From positions 18,415,634 to 18,479,633 of the forward strand of contig CM065693.1 of assembly GCA_017654935.2 (NCBI GenBank): DNA of 64,000 nt. Direction: 5' to 3'. A program made the translations under genes and the position numbers. Shown here piece after piece: positions 1 through 47,809 of this stretch. The notes below the pieces were generated by a model that was given only the letters and a program-made list of their open reading frames with translations, was not told where the DNA came from and did no database searches. Origin of the DNA: Phymorhynchus buccinoides (lineage: Eukaryota > Mollusca > Gastropoda > Neogastropoda > Raphitomidae). Positions within the stretch are counted from its first letter, which is position 1. Each line of letters begins with the position of its first letter.

Positions 1-511
1 TGGTGCAGAGATAACATTCTGGTTTACAGATTAAAATTATTGAAAATCCAGGGGAGGTAACTCATGATTGGAGTGGTAAAAATAGACCGCGTGCCACAAA
101 CTATTGCGATTTCGCGCTTGTTTTTTTTCTATTTCTGTATTTGTCTCTATGCTAGCTTGTGAATAAAGGTGGGTTCCATTCACAACAGTCTAAAATAGTA
201 AAGGCAGTGCACAGAGAGTGCATTCCTCCCAAAAGCACCCCTGGTTGGATTTTTTTAAAATATATTATTTTTCTTGTTTCTTGGTTTAACACATTCTCTT
301 ACATAACATACCCTAATAATATCGATGGCTTGGAGTCAAAACGGTCTATCTTTAGATAGTCCATTGACATATTATTGAATTTATTACGAAAACTAATAAC
401 ATGCATCCAAAAAACACTACTGAAATATAAAAAGCAAAAACCCCTTTTTATATTTCTGCAGTCATTGTTTGAGACAAGTTATTAGTTTTTGTAAAAAAAA
501 ATCCAATAATA
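1..511. other. Intronic sequence, no gene seen
   Basis: This lies 5' of the first visible SRCR exon, so presumably in an intron. I see no exon. Bases 316-345 are an inverted copy of 722-751, beside the exon A acceptor. Confidence 0.5.
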
Positions 512-709
512 GGTGAAGACGGGGTAAAAAGCCCATGGGCGGGTAAGAAGCCCAGACGAATGCTAAGGGTAAAAAGCCCATGGGCGGGTAAGAAGCCCAT
601 GCCAATTATCTCATGAAATTGGGCAAATTTGACTGAAATTTGCTTTATTTTATGAGATAATTGGCATGGGCTTCTTACCCGCCCATGGGACTTTTACCCC
701 GTCTTACCC
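512..709. mobile_element. P1 palindromic MITE, copy 1
   Basis: Flanked by TA on both sides. The outer arms read GGTGAAGACGGGGTAAAA and the inverse. The left arm carries a duplicated block of about 45 bp (GGGTAAAAAGCCCATGGGCG occurs twice), and part of the central palindrome is missing. Non-autonomous; it ends 57 bp before exon A. Confidence 0.8.
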
Positions 710-765
710 TACGTGAATGGAGTCCATTTTGACTCCAAGCCATCGATATATTCCTTGGCACACAG

Positions 766-21607
<20,842 letters not shown>

Positions 21608-22428
21608 ATTGTAAACAAAAACTTCGTGCAATGATGATGATGAATGATGGTCTTGTAACTTGTAACTACTTTTTGTCCATTGCGTTATTTGAGATTGTCA
21701 GATGTGTGTGTTAATCGTCTCTGGTACGGTATGAGGCCACAGCTCTTATTAATGCTTAGAATTATTATTTCGTTCAATCTTTCTGATTCGTGGTCAAAAT
21801 TCGTTACTGGAATACTTTCATCCATTGTTCTTTGAGGTTCCGCGTCAAATGTGTGTTAATGAAGTAATTGATTAATATTTTGCATTGAGTAGCGTACTTC
21901 TGTTTTGTTTTATTCAAAGAATACTGTGTCTTTCAGCAAAGTTGATTGACCAGCCATAGAGCGAAAGCTGGCTAACGTTTTCAGGGCTGTTTGTTTGTTC
22001 CTGGCTGGCTGACTATCTATCTATGTTCGTTATTACGAAAGCGTTTGAACGGGGGGGACCTAGGACCCTCAATTTCTGCATGCGGATAGATAATTAGGAT
22101 ACCTCGGCCTATTAAGTTTGAAAATGAAGGTCATTGGTTAAAGGTCAAGGTCACTGGAGCAGAAATTGCTGCCTCGCGGCTGGTGTTTTTGCTGCTGCAA
22201 GTTCATACATTTAGTATGATAGCCTAATCACAGCTGGACTCCTCTTTGGTAAGCTCTGGTATATGATTATGGATATTAAACAACATTCAAACAGCTGTCC
22301 CCTAAAAAAAAAAACCCACCAAAACAGGCTTGGACTTAATTTTCCTCAACTGACCTTTTCCCGGGCTCTCTTTATTCTGAATAAGTTGTGGCCAGTACAA
22401 ATGAGGTCTTTTTCCACACCTGAATAAA
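21608..22428 (+). other. Probable 3' UTR of the SRCR gene
   Basis: No coding frame follows the stop. The first candidate polyadenylation signals are ATTAAA at 22275-22280 and AATAAA at 22423-22428, which would give a 3' UTR of about 0.7-0.8 kb. Bases 22050-22180 form a dispersed repeat also present near 56780-56890, with clustered AGGTCA half-sites. Confidence 0.4.
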
Positions 22429-22558
22429 ACTCACATGGATAGATAGATTTTTTGTAATTCGTGAAAAAGGGAGAAACTGAATGGTTTGTTTCTTGACTGT
22501 CAGTATATTGTCATTGACCGCCTTTTGTTGGAGAGGATTCTTTTCAATGTCAGTGTTT

Positions 22559-22804
22559 AACCCTTTCACCGCCAGCCATCTTTGAGCCAAAAATGTCCAT
22601 TAAATTTTCCTGGCTACAGGAAAAACAAATCATCTACAATATTGTGGGATTTCTCTGTGACACATTTAGAATAGGGTCAATCCTTACTGCCCAAATTAAG
22701 GAACATAATTTCATGGAATAACAATACCCTGATTTCAAGAGTTTTAATGATATGGATGGTAAATCATTGTGGTGTAAAAATGCGACATTGGCGGTGAAAG
22801 GGTT
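22559..22804. mobile_element. P3 inverted-repeat MITE
   Basis: Perfect ends AACCCTTTCACCGCCAG and TGGCGGTGAAAGGGTT, 246 bp, in the intergenic space after the SRCR gene. Confidence 0.85.
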
Positions 22805-23166
22805 AAGGCCTAGCACTAAAGTAAATGTATGTTTGTTTGTTTTTTGGTAGGCCTATGAGTATGACTATGAATATTATGTATTATTCGAACATACTTGATA
22901 TCAATAATGTAGTTGTTTCATTGTTAACCAGATTCAACCATATCAACGCTACTTGTTAACGATGATGATGACATGACGAAGACGATGATGACGACGACAA
23001 TCAACATCACGACGACGACGACAATGATGATGATGATGATGATGATGCTGACTGTGATGTTAAAGAGAGAGGGTTATACATATCCGTATATCATAATTTT
23101 ATGAGGGTGTTGGCGTATGCATGTATCACCATAATAAGGTGTCAATTATGATTAATTAGGAATACG

Positions 23167-23394
23167 AAATTGAACAAAGGGTGAATCCTCTCTTTCTAAT
23201 TAACTCCCCTCCACCAAACTTGATTACGATACCAATCATCTAGCAATGCGTGGGTCAGAACCAAAGTGAGACAAACAAAGCATCATTCTCAGAGAAAAAG
23301 AATGTGCCAAGTTCGCCTTTATGACCCGTTCACCCACACTTTGGTGGAGGGGAGTTAACTAGAAAGAGAGTATTCACCCTTTGTTCAATTTCGT
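23167..23394. mobile_element. MITE with ~55-bp inverted repeats
   Basis: The arms start CGAAATTGAACAAAGGGTGA and contain CCCCTCCACCAAA; the right arm is the inverse with a few mismatches. Single copy in the window. Confidence 0.75.
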
Positions 23395-24245
23395 TATCTT
23401 CTCTCTTCGCCTCACTATTTCATTCTTTAATTAGGAATAGTTATTTTGACATTCTCAAAGAAGGCTTATTCTGTGTTTTCGTTGCAACATTGTAGAATCC
23501 CACAGTTTAAAAAAATGATTACATGTAGTATGATGTTCCTAAAACCGTTGGCTTTAAGTCACAGCACAAATGATCAAGCTGTTACAGTGCAATATTTATA
23601 TAAACACTTTATATTTTGTGTTGAAGTCGAAATTTATTTCAATTTAGACAAAATATTTCCTTTTGTTTAGTGGCAGTTTTGGGCGAATAGCATGTGAATA
23701 TTAATGTTCATGTTCCATTCACAGTGATGGCAGTGCACTAGTTCAATACGTCTGTCATTAAAAATGACAGAAAAAAGCACCTTTGCTTGTGTGTGCATAG
23801 CCAATCGTCCCGCAAAACAAGGGGTCCCAGGGACTCCTTCACTTACAGGATAGAGGGTCCTAGAGGCGGGATAGAGGGTATCAGTGGCATAGTGAATGCT
23901 AAAAAGATTTTTTCGAGTGCATCCCTGGGACCCCCTGCGCATTCGTTTATAGGGTCCTTCAGAATTTTAGTGCTTCATAGACCCCCAAATGTGGGCCCTG
24001 GGAGCCCTGGTGTGTAACTCGGAAAAAAAGAGAGAACTACAAAGCTGTGATATAAAGTCAGACGCTCAGATGTGTCTATATATATGGATTGTTGATTTTA
24101 AAATAATGTCACGGGTGATTGTTCGTGATTCCATTCATTTGATATGTTCATTAAAAAAGTAAAAATCTAATTCTGCGGTTGTCCTGATATTGTTTGTGTA
24201 TGCGTGTATGGTGCGTGCATGAATCATACAAATATCCCTCTCCCC

Positions 24246-24310
24246 ACACCTCTCCCATGCGTGTGTGCGTGCGTCCGTGAGTGAGTGCATGTATGCATGT
24301 GCGTGTGTGC

Positions 24311-24388
<78 letters not shown>
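24246..24388. repeat. TG microsatellite
   Basis: An imperfect TGCG/TGTA start, then a pure TG run. Confidence 0.95.
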
Positions 24389-24490
24389 GAGGATGGACGT
24401 ATGCGTGTATCCTTTCTATCATGTAAGCGATGATATAGAGGAAGTTCAACAGTAAGCCCAATAATAGGCTATTTTCTTCATTTTACTGCT

Positions 24491-24980
24491 CTTGAACGAA
24501 TATAAAAACCTAGAGTCTAAGCCTTACTACAAATCAGCAAAATACCAAATTTGTATCTGGTAACTTGAAAAATGTGAAAGATAGTAAAACGTAAAAGATC
24601 ATTTTGACAACTCAAAGGTCCAAGGTCAATGTCAAGAAGGTAGTAACTACCTTGAACGAATATAAAAACCTAGAGTCTAAGCCTTACTACAAATCAGCAA
24701 AATACCAAATTTGTATCTGGTAACTTGAAAAATGTGAAAGATAGTAAAACGTAAAAGATCATTTTGACAACTCAAAGGTCCAAGGTCAATGTCAAGAAGG
24801 TAGTAACTACCTTGAACGAATATAAAAACCTAGAGTCTAAGCCTTACTACAAATCAGCAAAATACCAAATTTGTAGCTGGTAACTAGAAAAATGTGAAAG
24901 ATAGTAAAACGTGTAAACATCGTTTTGACAACTCAAAGGTCCAAGGTCAATGTCAAGAAGGTAGTAGGTACCTAGTCAGT
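24491..24980. repeat. 160-bp tandem repeat, 3 copies
   Basis: Units start at 24491, 24651 and 24811 with CTTGAACGAATATAAAAACC. Units 1 and 2 are almost identical and unit 3 is slightly diverged. Each contains CCAAGGTCAATGTCAAG. Confidence 0.92.
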
Positions 24981-25835
24981 ATTCTGCAATTACCATAAAC
25001 CAAATAAAAGGAATGTAGGCCTAACCATATAGGCCAGATTTGAAGCTTGTAACTTAAACGATTTGAAAAAATATGACCAATACTAGAAACTTCGGTTTTT
25101 CAAGGTCACATTTTAAGGTCAAGGTCAGCACTGTTATGGGACATTCTGTTTATAGAGAAACACCACCACACAAAAGTTAAAGCGATTCTGTCCATCGGTT
25201 TTCGAAATACAGCCCGGACAGACAAACAGAAAGAAAGAATGAATGAAAAACAGACTTGATTGACCGCATACCCCCGACCCGACCCCCACCCCCACCCCGC
25301 CTTCCTTTCCTTTAAGTGACCACAGTCACACTTGACTATTTTTGTCACTGTAGAAATTGAGGATCTGCGGAAGAACACAGGAGGGGGGGTGCTGGATATT
25401 TATTTGGAGACCATCGACACAAAGGTGCCTAAAGTCTTCTTGCCCGTTTGCTCTCTGAACCGGGAGGGGGGGGGGGGGGGGGGGTGATTAAAAAAAAATT
25501 AAGGTAAGTTTTTGTTGGAGTGATAGGCCTATCTGCACCTATCGCAGTCATAAAAATTCATCCATAGTGCACTTTTGTGTGTGTGTGCCATTCAAAATCA
25601 CAGACAGGCAAACCGGCAGATGAAGAGAAAGGCTGAAATGTAGGGTCTACTCAGTGATAAGGGGATTTTTTTAAAGGAAGAAAGAAAAAAACAATAAAGA
25701 AATTTAAAAAAAATACATGGGTGTCAGTCACCCTGAGCGGCAGACAGGTGCTTCGCCCGTTTCGCATATATATACCCACAAACTCCGGAAACTCCTTTCA
25801 CTGCCTACCTTGCCTTCTAACACTCAAACACACTA

Positions 25836-26045
25836 GGGGAAGACGGGGTAAAAAGCGCATGGGCGGGTAAGAAGCCCACCCCAATTATCTCATGAAATGA
25901 AGCAAATTTCAGTCTCATTTTCCCCATGAGACGAGCGTTAATGTCTAGCATTCGTCTCATGGGCAAATTTGACTGAAATTTTCTTTATTTCATGAGATAA
26001 TTGGGGTGGGCTTCTTACCCGCCCATGCGCTTTTTACCCCGTCTC
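25836..26045. mobile_element. P1 palindromic MITE, copy 7
   Basis: Left end intact with TA. The right end stops at CCCCGTCTC, having lost its last bases. The centre is inverted relative to most copies. Confidence 0.85.
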
Positions 26046-26559
26046 TAATAGGCCGTCTGTCCCCTCTCTGGGCACATTCCAGTCATTCATCAAATTTCAG
26101 TAAAGATTTTTTTTTTTTTAAATAGTCGAGGGTTCCTGCCGATTCAGCATTATGTTGAGGTCCCGCTGAACGGGTCTCGGCTGGCTGGGTCACTTGTAGG
26201 GATTTTTTGTTTAACAGAAGAAGAAGCAGAAGAAGAAGAAGAAGAACTGAGAAGAGGAGAAGAAGAAGATAATAGCTTCATGGCATGTGCAGCTCTGGTC
26301 TAAGTAGTCACCCTTGGAAGAAGGTTCGTATTGTGTCAGTGCTTTCTAGTGTCCGTTTTCTTGAAATTGGCCAGCCTTTCTATTCATAAATGCGTAACAG
26401 TAATCGCCAGATACTGGATAGTGAAATTATCGTCCAATTGGTCACAAGGAATGATGATACTTAGTGTTTTACGTCCTCTCGACCCCTAAGGGCACATATG
26501 AGACATCGGTCACCGTGCAAGGAATCACAAGGAAGGAACTATTTATAGTATCTTACAAT

Positions 26560-26727
26560 CATTTGTGGCGTGTGTCCTCGTGTACCCACCCACCGTTCTC
26601 GCCTTTTCCCGCGTGAACCTCATTACCACAGGTCTAGAGAGCATTTCCGCCAACGACTTCCGTAGAAGGTGTTTCGAAGCCACAAGGAGTTCACGTGGAA
26701 AATATTCTCTGTGATACAGTAGCCAAA
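26560..26727 (+). promoter_or_regulatory. Probable promoter and 5' UTR of EIF3J
   Basis: The stretch before the start codon is richer in CG than its surroundings and has a pyrimidine-rich part near 26600 and a CTTCCG (ETS-type) site near 26658. The start is CCAAAATGT, a good context. No TATA box is obvious. The transcription start cannot be placed from sequence alone. Confidence 0.35.
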
Positions 26728-41093
<14,366 letters not shown>

Positions 41094-41189
41094 CCCCGCC
41101 GCTCCCCTGCGTGTGTGTTTGGGGAGGGAAGGGGGGGGGGGGGTAGAGAGAGTTACTTCCATCTGCATGGGTTTCCGTTCTGATTGCAA

Positions 41190-41195
41190 AATAAA
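41190..41195 (+). terminator. EIF3J polyadenylation signal
   Basis: AATAAA lies 97 bp after the stop codon and is the first such hexamer. A short 3' UTR is implied, containing a G-run near 41130. Confidence 0.6.
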
Positions 41196-41462
41196 CATAC
41201 CAGCTTGCCTTTTAGTTGCTGCCCCTCGCTAAGCAGGGCTACAACAAAAATTTCAGTTTTTTTTTTTTAAAGGGATGGGATGTGAGTGTAATTACAAAAT
41301 TTGTCCACGTACAGGTCTACTGGTACCGTAATCGTGACCGCATCTTAAACTGTTGACACGGGTCGTAAAATGTAAATTAGACTAAACTGGCAAAACGATT
41401 GGCGGTTCATTCTAATTTGCATGTTTCTGCCCATGTTAACTGTTTAAGACGCACTCATGATT

Positions 41463-41750
41463 ACTGGATACCAGGGGGTCTTTTGTATAAATAGTTCCCC
41501 CACCTTCTGGAAGTTCTGTGCTTGTAACTTCCTCTAATTGTCACTCTCTTTTGACTCTGCCTTTTCCCATTGCTTGCTGTCATCTATCTTTCTGCCTTAC
41601 CGGTCTGTTCTGCCTTTTTTCAAGAAACACTTTTCAAAAAGATTTCCTCCATCTAAAATCGGACTTGCTGGGCCTAACTACTTTTGTTAGTTAGGCACAT
41701 AGCGGCAGCATGACGCATCTGCGCTCTGAGCAATCAAAGAAGAAGAAGAT
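41463..41750 (+). mobile_element. S1 SINE-like element, tail type b
   Basis: The first half matches type a (CACCTTCTGGAAGTTCTGTG, CTTCCTCTAATTGTCACTC) but the 3' half is different: GGCCTAACTACTTTTG and GCAGCATGACGCATCTGC, ending in a GAA repeat. Confidence 0.65.
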
Positions 41751-42789
41751 TACAGCACCTGGAAGAGGTTGAGTCAGTTTGGATTGATTTAGCGTCAGTA
41801 GGGGGAGTGATGTGGGCAGGGTTGGTGGTGGGGCTGATGTTGATGAGGGGTGGGATGGGGATGGGGGAAGCTGGGGCTTCACTGCTTTGTTGCTGCTGAA
41901 GACCGACTTCAAAGACACTTGTGCTGCAGTGAACGGAACGTTGTTTCTGAGAGGATCGTATCACAGAGAACTGAACCTTGGCTCTTGGACTTTTCAGAGA
42001 TGGTGAAGGTTAAATTACTACTTTTACTTTTAGGGGATTTCTGCCTATCTTTCATTCATGGAAAAAGCGTGGCTGTGGGAAAAAACACCCAGAGTTAGCA
42101 GCCAGTGGCTTTGCGTTACGTCAGGCAATCTTTTCTGGGTCTCTGTCATGCTCAGGCTGCTCACTCCCTTATTTATATTATTCCCTGGGATTGAATGCGT
42201 TTGGTGTGTGTGCGTTTGTTGTGTGTGTGTGCATGGTGTTGCCCGCTGTGTCCTCGGTGAAAGAAGTGCGTGGACTGTAGTTCTTGGCATGTTCTGTGCT
42301 GTACTGGAAGTGGAGTATTAGTGCCTGCTTCTTGTTAGATTTGCCTCGTGTCGCAGTCTGTGGTGTGTGTATGTAGTGCGTCTGTGACAAGGTAGATGGA
42401 GGAAGAAAGGGAAGAAAAACAAGTATTGTGGGGGGGGGGGGGGGAGGCTTGTTCATTCCTATACGTGTACACCTTGCAACACTAGGCTAATTCCGATATT
42501 CCAAAGTTAGTGAAACTTCCGAATCCAGGGGGGAAGTGGACATCTTTATTCCTTGTCAACAGCTCATGATGGCTGTTTATCTTCAGTGATGGGTAGCCCA
42601 ACATCTTTCAGTTAGGATTAATTAGAAAACCATTATAACCACTAGTCACTATTTTCACCTGTTAAGCTCATCTAGTGGACCTTGCTTACTTGATTGTGGT
42701 CGTTTTCCATTTTGGGGGGAAATGATAGGGATACACATGTACAGTTCCCGTGCATGATTTATGCAGGGATTTGATTTTCTTCTCTCTAT

Positions 42790-43010
42790 AAGCCTCTGCA
42801 ACTAGGGTTATTAACGCCCTTGACAGTGAGAGTGATGCCCTTGCTGGTCAGTACTGACAAGGGCATTCACTCTTGCGAAAGGCAGCCATTTAGTGGCATC
42901 AAATAGGGTTATTGGCGAGATTTAATCCCCTGTTTGGTCAGTACTGAACCATCTTCCCCCACCCACCAAGGGCATTCACTCTTGCAAAAGGTGTTCGTTG
43001 CAGACCCCAA
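42790..43010. repeat. Dispersed repeat with GGGCATTCACTCTTGC units
   Basis: The inverse relative of 20048-20340: GGGCATTCACTCTTGC occurs twice and GGTCAGTACTGA twice. Confidence 0.55.
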
Positions 43011-43854
43011 TAAGTACTGGTTCTTTTGTTTACTTAAAACTGCTGTAAAATTGAGATGTATGTTATTAATAAGAATTTAAATATGTGAAGGTTGATAGAG
43101 GAGATTTTATGTCTCAAACAATTTGATACCACAATGCTTAAAGCCGCAACACACAAGAATCGGGTGCCTATTTTTAGACACGCATCTGCCGATAAGAGGA
43201 GATAAGAAGGGTTGGCTTGCAGCGTGTCGCCCTCCTTTTATACTCCTGGTGCGCCTTTAGCAACAGTTGGAATGCAGGTATGCACTCTCAACAAATCCAA
43301 ACATGTTGGTGTCAGATTTTGATGACCATTGAATGATTGATTTAGGGATTTCATTTTTAATAACGGTTGTGTCATTTTGTGTGTAGGGAATTGTGTAGGG
43401 AATAGAGCAATAATGAGTAAAGGGTATTTAATTAAACTTTTAAGTATGATTGTGCTGATTGTATTGTGGGCTTATCAGTTTCCGGATTGGCCCAGTTCTG
43501 TTCAGTTGTGAAGAAACAATCAAAACCCTGCTGATTCCATTTTTTCTTTCATTTGTTAGATTATAAAACATGCTGAGAAAAACATGTTATTTTTAGGGTT
43601 CGGGTTCTGAGCCTTTTATTTTTAATGTGTACACCAGTATTTTACTATTTTTAGCATTTTATGATGTTTCTCTTTTTTTTCAGTTTGTGTCTGTGTGACG
43701 TCTTCTTTAAGTCTCTCTTTCAGATCTTTTGTTTGTTTTCTCTTGTCTTAATTTCTTGCTTTCACCGTCTTTTGTGATACTTCTTTGTTGTCCAATTGTG
43801 TGATGTCGGTACCAATGTTTCTGTTAATACATTTTTTAATTTCTTTTTCTTAGT

Positions 43855-43886
<32 letters not shown>

Positions 43887-45025
43887 GCTTACCCATGGTA
43901 CGCCAGCGTTTATCCACTTGTCTGTCATTTTTGTCTTCCTCTCTTATTTTGTTCATTATTGAAGCTCATAATGTAAACCCCCCCAGTTTTAAGGTCAAGA
44001 TTGGACAAGCAGACTGTGTGTTACACATGTATTTTATTGGAAAGGATGATATTCTTGTCAAGTTTATTTAAAGTGTGTCATGTTTTGCTGCCAAAAGAGT
44101 GAATAATCCATATATCTAGGGATGTGAGAGTTCCCCTTAAACACATAAGTGTGCCTTTTTTTCTCTTCGACTCTTAAAACTATAAAAAAACAAAAACAAA
44201 AAAAACACTGTCACGTTCGTTAAGACTTCCACACACAACACAGTGAAATCGAAACAAGTTTGTAAAGCGTAGTATCCTTTGACTGAAGTTCGTAACCTTC
44301 TCTGTGATTGGCCAGTGTCGTCCATTGCCAATGCGCCATTGTCAATATTTTTCTTGGCTTATTCTTCGATATGTGATGCAGCACAGGAAAACAAGGCTAA
44401 TGTCGTAAATGGTGGATTTTTATTAATCCTACTATCTATTTAACTAAATACTTACCAACACCTGAAACAATTGCATTCGCTTCAAGCGACCTGGGACCAT
44501 ACCATAGTATATAGAAAAACGAAAGTAGCCCCTGGCCTTGACCCCTAGCCGGATATGGGGCGGGAGTTATCCCCCCTTCCGGTCTAGTAGTGGCTAGGCC
44601 AATGGGAGCCTACTTCCACCATCACGACTTTCCAGCGCTTTGACAGTGGACCTGGGCACCATAGCGTCCTGTTTCTTTCTTGTTTGAATACTCTATGGTG
44701 GGTTTTGACATTCATATTTTCAGAAAGGCCAGAGACAACAGATTAACAGGCAAAAAACAGAATTCATCTATTTCTAATAGTTTTTTTAAATTTTAAATTC
44801 AATCAATCAAATCTCTCTCTCTCTTGTGGCTGCCCGAATTTAGCCTTGTTTTCCTGCATCACATATAATTTCTTCAAAGGATTTGGATGGTTTTTAAAAA
44901 AAAAAGCTATGGAGTGAATGTTTCATCTTCAACCATGAAAAGTATTCGTCATGCAGTAGATGTGAAGATGGAGGAGATCGACAAAGGATACAAACTTGAC
45001 TGGGCAAGGCTGGACAGAACTGTAT

Positions 45026-45344
45026 AGGGCCGGCTACACTGCATACAATTCGATTGGCAACTACGATCCAATTATGACATTTGTTCAGGCATGATTGTCG
45101 TGAAATTATAGTCTAAATAAATCATGAAATCCTACTTGTTCATTATATTTGTAGTTTCCCCGTACACGAATGTGATAAAATATCTTATTTTTATATCAGA
45201 CATTTTATTGGATTTGTGTATCACGGTCTACATGAGTATAGTGAACGGAAACAGTAGAGTTATTTTTAGACGGAAATATTTCATGTGAATCATGACATCG
45301 TCACAATCGTATTGGGGTCAAATCGTTTGCAGTGTGGCAGGGCC
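45026..45344. mobile_element. P7 inverted-repeat MITE, copy 1
   Basis: Ends AGGGCCGGCTACACTGCATAC and the inverse (TTTGCAGTGTGGCAGGGCC) with inner pairs AATCATGA. About 319 bp. Copy 2 at 52031-52336. Confidence 0.75.
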
Positions 45345-45454
45345 TTATCGGACAGGAAGATCTGTTGGCAATGTCACCGTCAAATTTTCGTGCGAATGGT
45401 GCGACTATATACCATTGGCTACGCTTTTTTAAATTTTGGGCCCTCTCACATCCC

Positions 45455-45827
45455 TGTATTTTTCAGACTATAAGATGATACTTTTTTCCCAGACTGAGAC
45501 CCCTGCGCCTTATAATACGATTCATAATATAGTAAGAAAAGTTAGTAACAAAATCTGAGTTTTGTGTATCATTTTAGGAGTGCACCTTATAATAAGGTGA
45601 GCCTAAGGCCGGGTTCACATTAGACGCGTAAGTTCCGTACGGAAAACCCTAAATAAGTGGAAGAAAGAAGGATAAAAGTTTATGCATATTATTATTAATA
45701 GGAGAAATTCGGACACGTGCGCAAATCTTTCCCCTTCTTTGTTTCACTTATTTATGGATTGCGCACAGGTTTCCGCATGGAATATCCGCTTGTGTGTACA
45801 TGGCCTTATTGTCAGAAAAATACGGTA
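45455..45827. mobile_element. P5 MITE interrupted by P6
   Basis: Left end TGTATTTTTCAGACTATAAG, right end TGTCAGAAAAATACGGTA. The P6 copy 45606-45806 lies inside near the right end. Confidence 0.75.
45606..45806. mobile_element. P6 MITE nested in P5
   Basis: Starts AGGCCGGGTTCACATTAGAC and ends CATGGCCT, with TA on each side. Over 80% identical by eye to 17725-17941. Confidence 0.8.
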
Positions 45828-46146
45828 AATTACTGACCACCTGTAAATTGTTTGGTAGCCTCCTGCCACAGGGGCATGGAATGTGTTGTACAGGAAACCT
45901 TAGCACTGATGTATATCCACAGGGGGTGGGGAAAGACTAACTAGGATATAAAAACAACAACCCCACCTTATAAATGAAATAGAAATATCAAAGATAAGGT
46001 AGGGGATGGGTGGGCATGTTGGAAGTAATGATACTTCTTGCTTGAACAGGATGATTTCTGCTTGTGCGTTATGAAAGAGGAATACATGAACATGAATAAA
46101 TTGGTTGCTTGCGTTCATTGGTGGTGTTGAGTTGGTGTGTGTGTCA

Positions 46147-46480
46147 CTCTTCCTTCTTTTTCTGCGTTCCCAGGCCGTATGGCCACAATGGGTAAGGTAC
46201 ATATGTGTTCGTTTTTCAGTTTTCGCTGGTCTCCCCGCTGTAACAGCCGACACATTCCGATTTCGGAGGAGCTCAAAGGAGAAATTATTTGGAAGATTTT
46301 TTTGAAAAAAGGCAGGAGAATGGGCCAATAAGTCGGAAAGATAGTAGATGACACAAAGCAAAGGAAAAAGGCAGAGTCAAAGAGTAGCAGATTAGAGGAA
46401 GTTACAAGCACAGAACTTCCAGAAGGTGGGGGAACTATTTTTACGAAGACCCCCCCCCCTGGTATCCCCACGGTGAGGTC
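46147..46480 (-). mobile_element. S1 SINE-like element, tail type a
   Basis: Reverse orientation: CTTCCTTC tail, GCGTTCCCAGGCCG, GATTTCGGAGGAGCTC, then CAGAACTTCCAGAAGGTGGG and GGTATCCCCACGG. Confidence 0.65.
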
Positions 46481-47024
46481 CCTCTTCCTAAAACTAATAG
46501 TTCAGTTCATAATAAAAGAACATTTTATATCTAATATATTCTTTTGTGATGCTCGAACTGATATGAACTTTATAGAATTCAAAATCTCATGTTAAGTTTT
46601 ATGATTCTAATATTTTTTATTTATTTTTTCGATACTCAAACTTATTTCATCACACAGGAATGGAAAATCTGTTTTAAGAAAAAGAAAAATCAACATTAAA
46701 GATTTCCACATTCCAATTGTTTTCCCACATTCCAATGGTTAACTTAGTTATTTTCTGATAATAGAGTAAGTATAAATACTTTTTTTTTATCCAGTCCTCA
46801 AGAAGAAAAAAAGAATGGAAAAGAAAATCAAAAGCAAAGAATTCAATAAAAAGAGAGGGAGAGAAGTCCCTCCCTCTCTCACAACGCCTAAGAATATCGC
46901 GCGCTAAGCCCCTACTGGTCTGATTGCCCCCGGGAGTAAAATGCGCGTCCTAAGTTGCTCATTGCATGCTTTTGCAACACGCTATGATCATAATAAATGA
47001 TCCATGTACCTTTCATTGATCATT

Positions 47025-47025
47025 G

Positions 47026-47062
<37 letters not shown>

Positions 47063-47070
47063 TCTCTCTC
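47025..47070. repeat. TC then CA microsatellite
   Basis: A short compound dinucleotide repeat, followed by a GACATGACAC patch near 47155. Confidence 0.9.
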
Positions 47071-47809
47071 CAAAATAAAGAGAACACTCGGTTTTGATGG
47101 GTGTGTCTGTATTTGACATCAACTCTAATTTGCATACTGAAAATGACCATCCATGACACGACATGACATGACACGACAGGTACACACAGTTTGCATCACA
47201 TGTTACAGGTGCCATGCAGAGTGCGTGTCATCGTTTAGTAGACCTCTCATCACCCACCACTGGGCTCTTCTAGGACCCATCGCAAACAACTTCAACAACC
47301 TAGCATCAAGAACAAGTAATACATGTAGAATGAATATAATAATATACATACACACAATTTCATCAATGTCAATTATTTCCAGGTTTTTTTCCTTTTTTTG
47401 ATACATTAGTGAACAGGTTGGTTTGATTTATATTGGATTTACAACAATTTTTTAGGTGACATCTAAGTAACGAAATGGACAGCCATGACACTGAAAACTG
47501 TAGTCTCTTTGAAAACAACTAACAACAATGAATGTTCAAACAAATATCTTCATCGCTGTGAGTATTGTAAATGTAAGCCACTGAGAACAGAAAGCTGATA
47601 GTTCAACAACAGTCAAGATAACTTTAGTGAGTTCATTGCTTGTCATGAAAATCTTTTGTCAGTGAGAAAGAGAAAGTGCTGATGTGGGTTATTACTCTCA
47701 ACACAACAAACAACAAGTCACGACTTTTATGTGTGTCAGTGTCACAAAACAGCTAACCCTGCCCAAATCGACTTTCTTTACAAAGGTGTCAACACAGACC
47801 TACAGGTTT

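Larger units (their letters stand above)
22805..26540. other. Intergenic space, SRCR gene to EIF3J
   Basis: No exon is evident. It holds a GAT/GAC triplet patch (22960-23050), the 23167 MITE, a TG repeat (24246-24388), a 160-bp tandem array, a G-run (25465-25484), a P1 copy and GAA repeats (26216-26270). The rest is unassigned. Confidence 0.5.

Noticed and set aside
46115..46471. 118-residue minus-strand frame
   Set aside because: It runs through an S1 repeat; similar frames exist in other copies only because the DNA is repeated.
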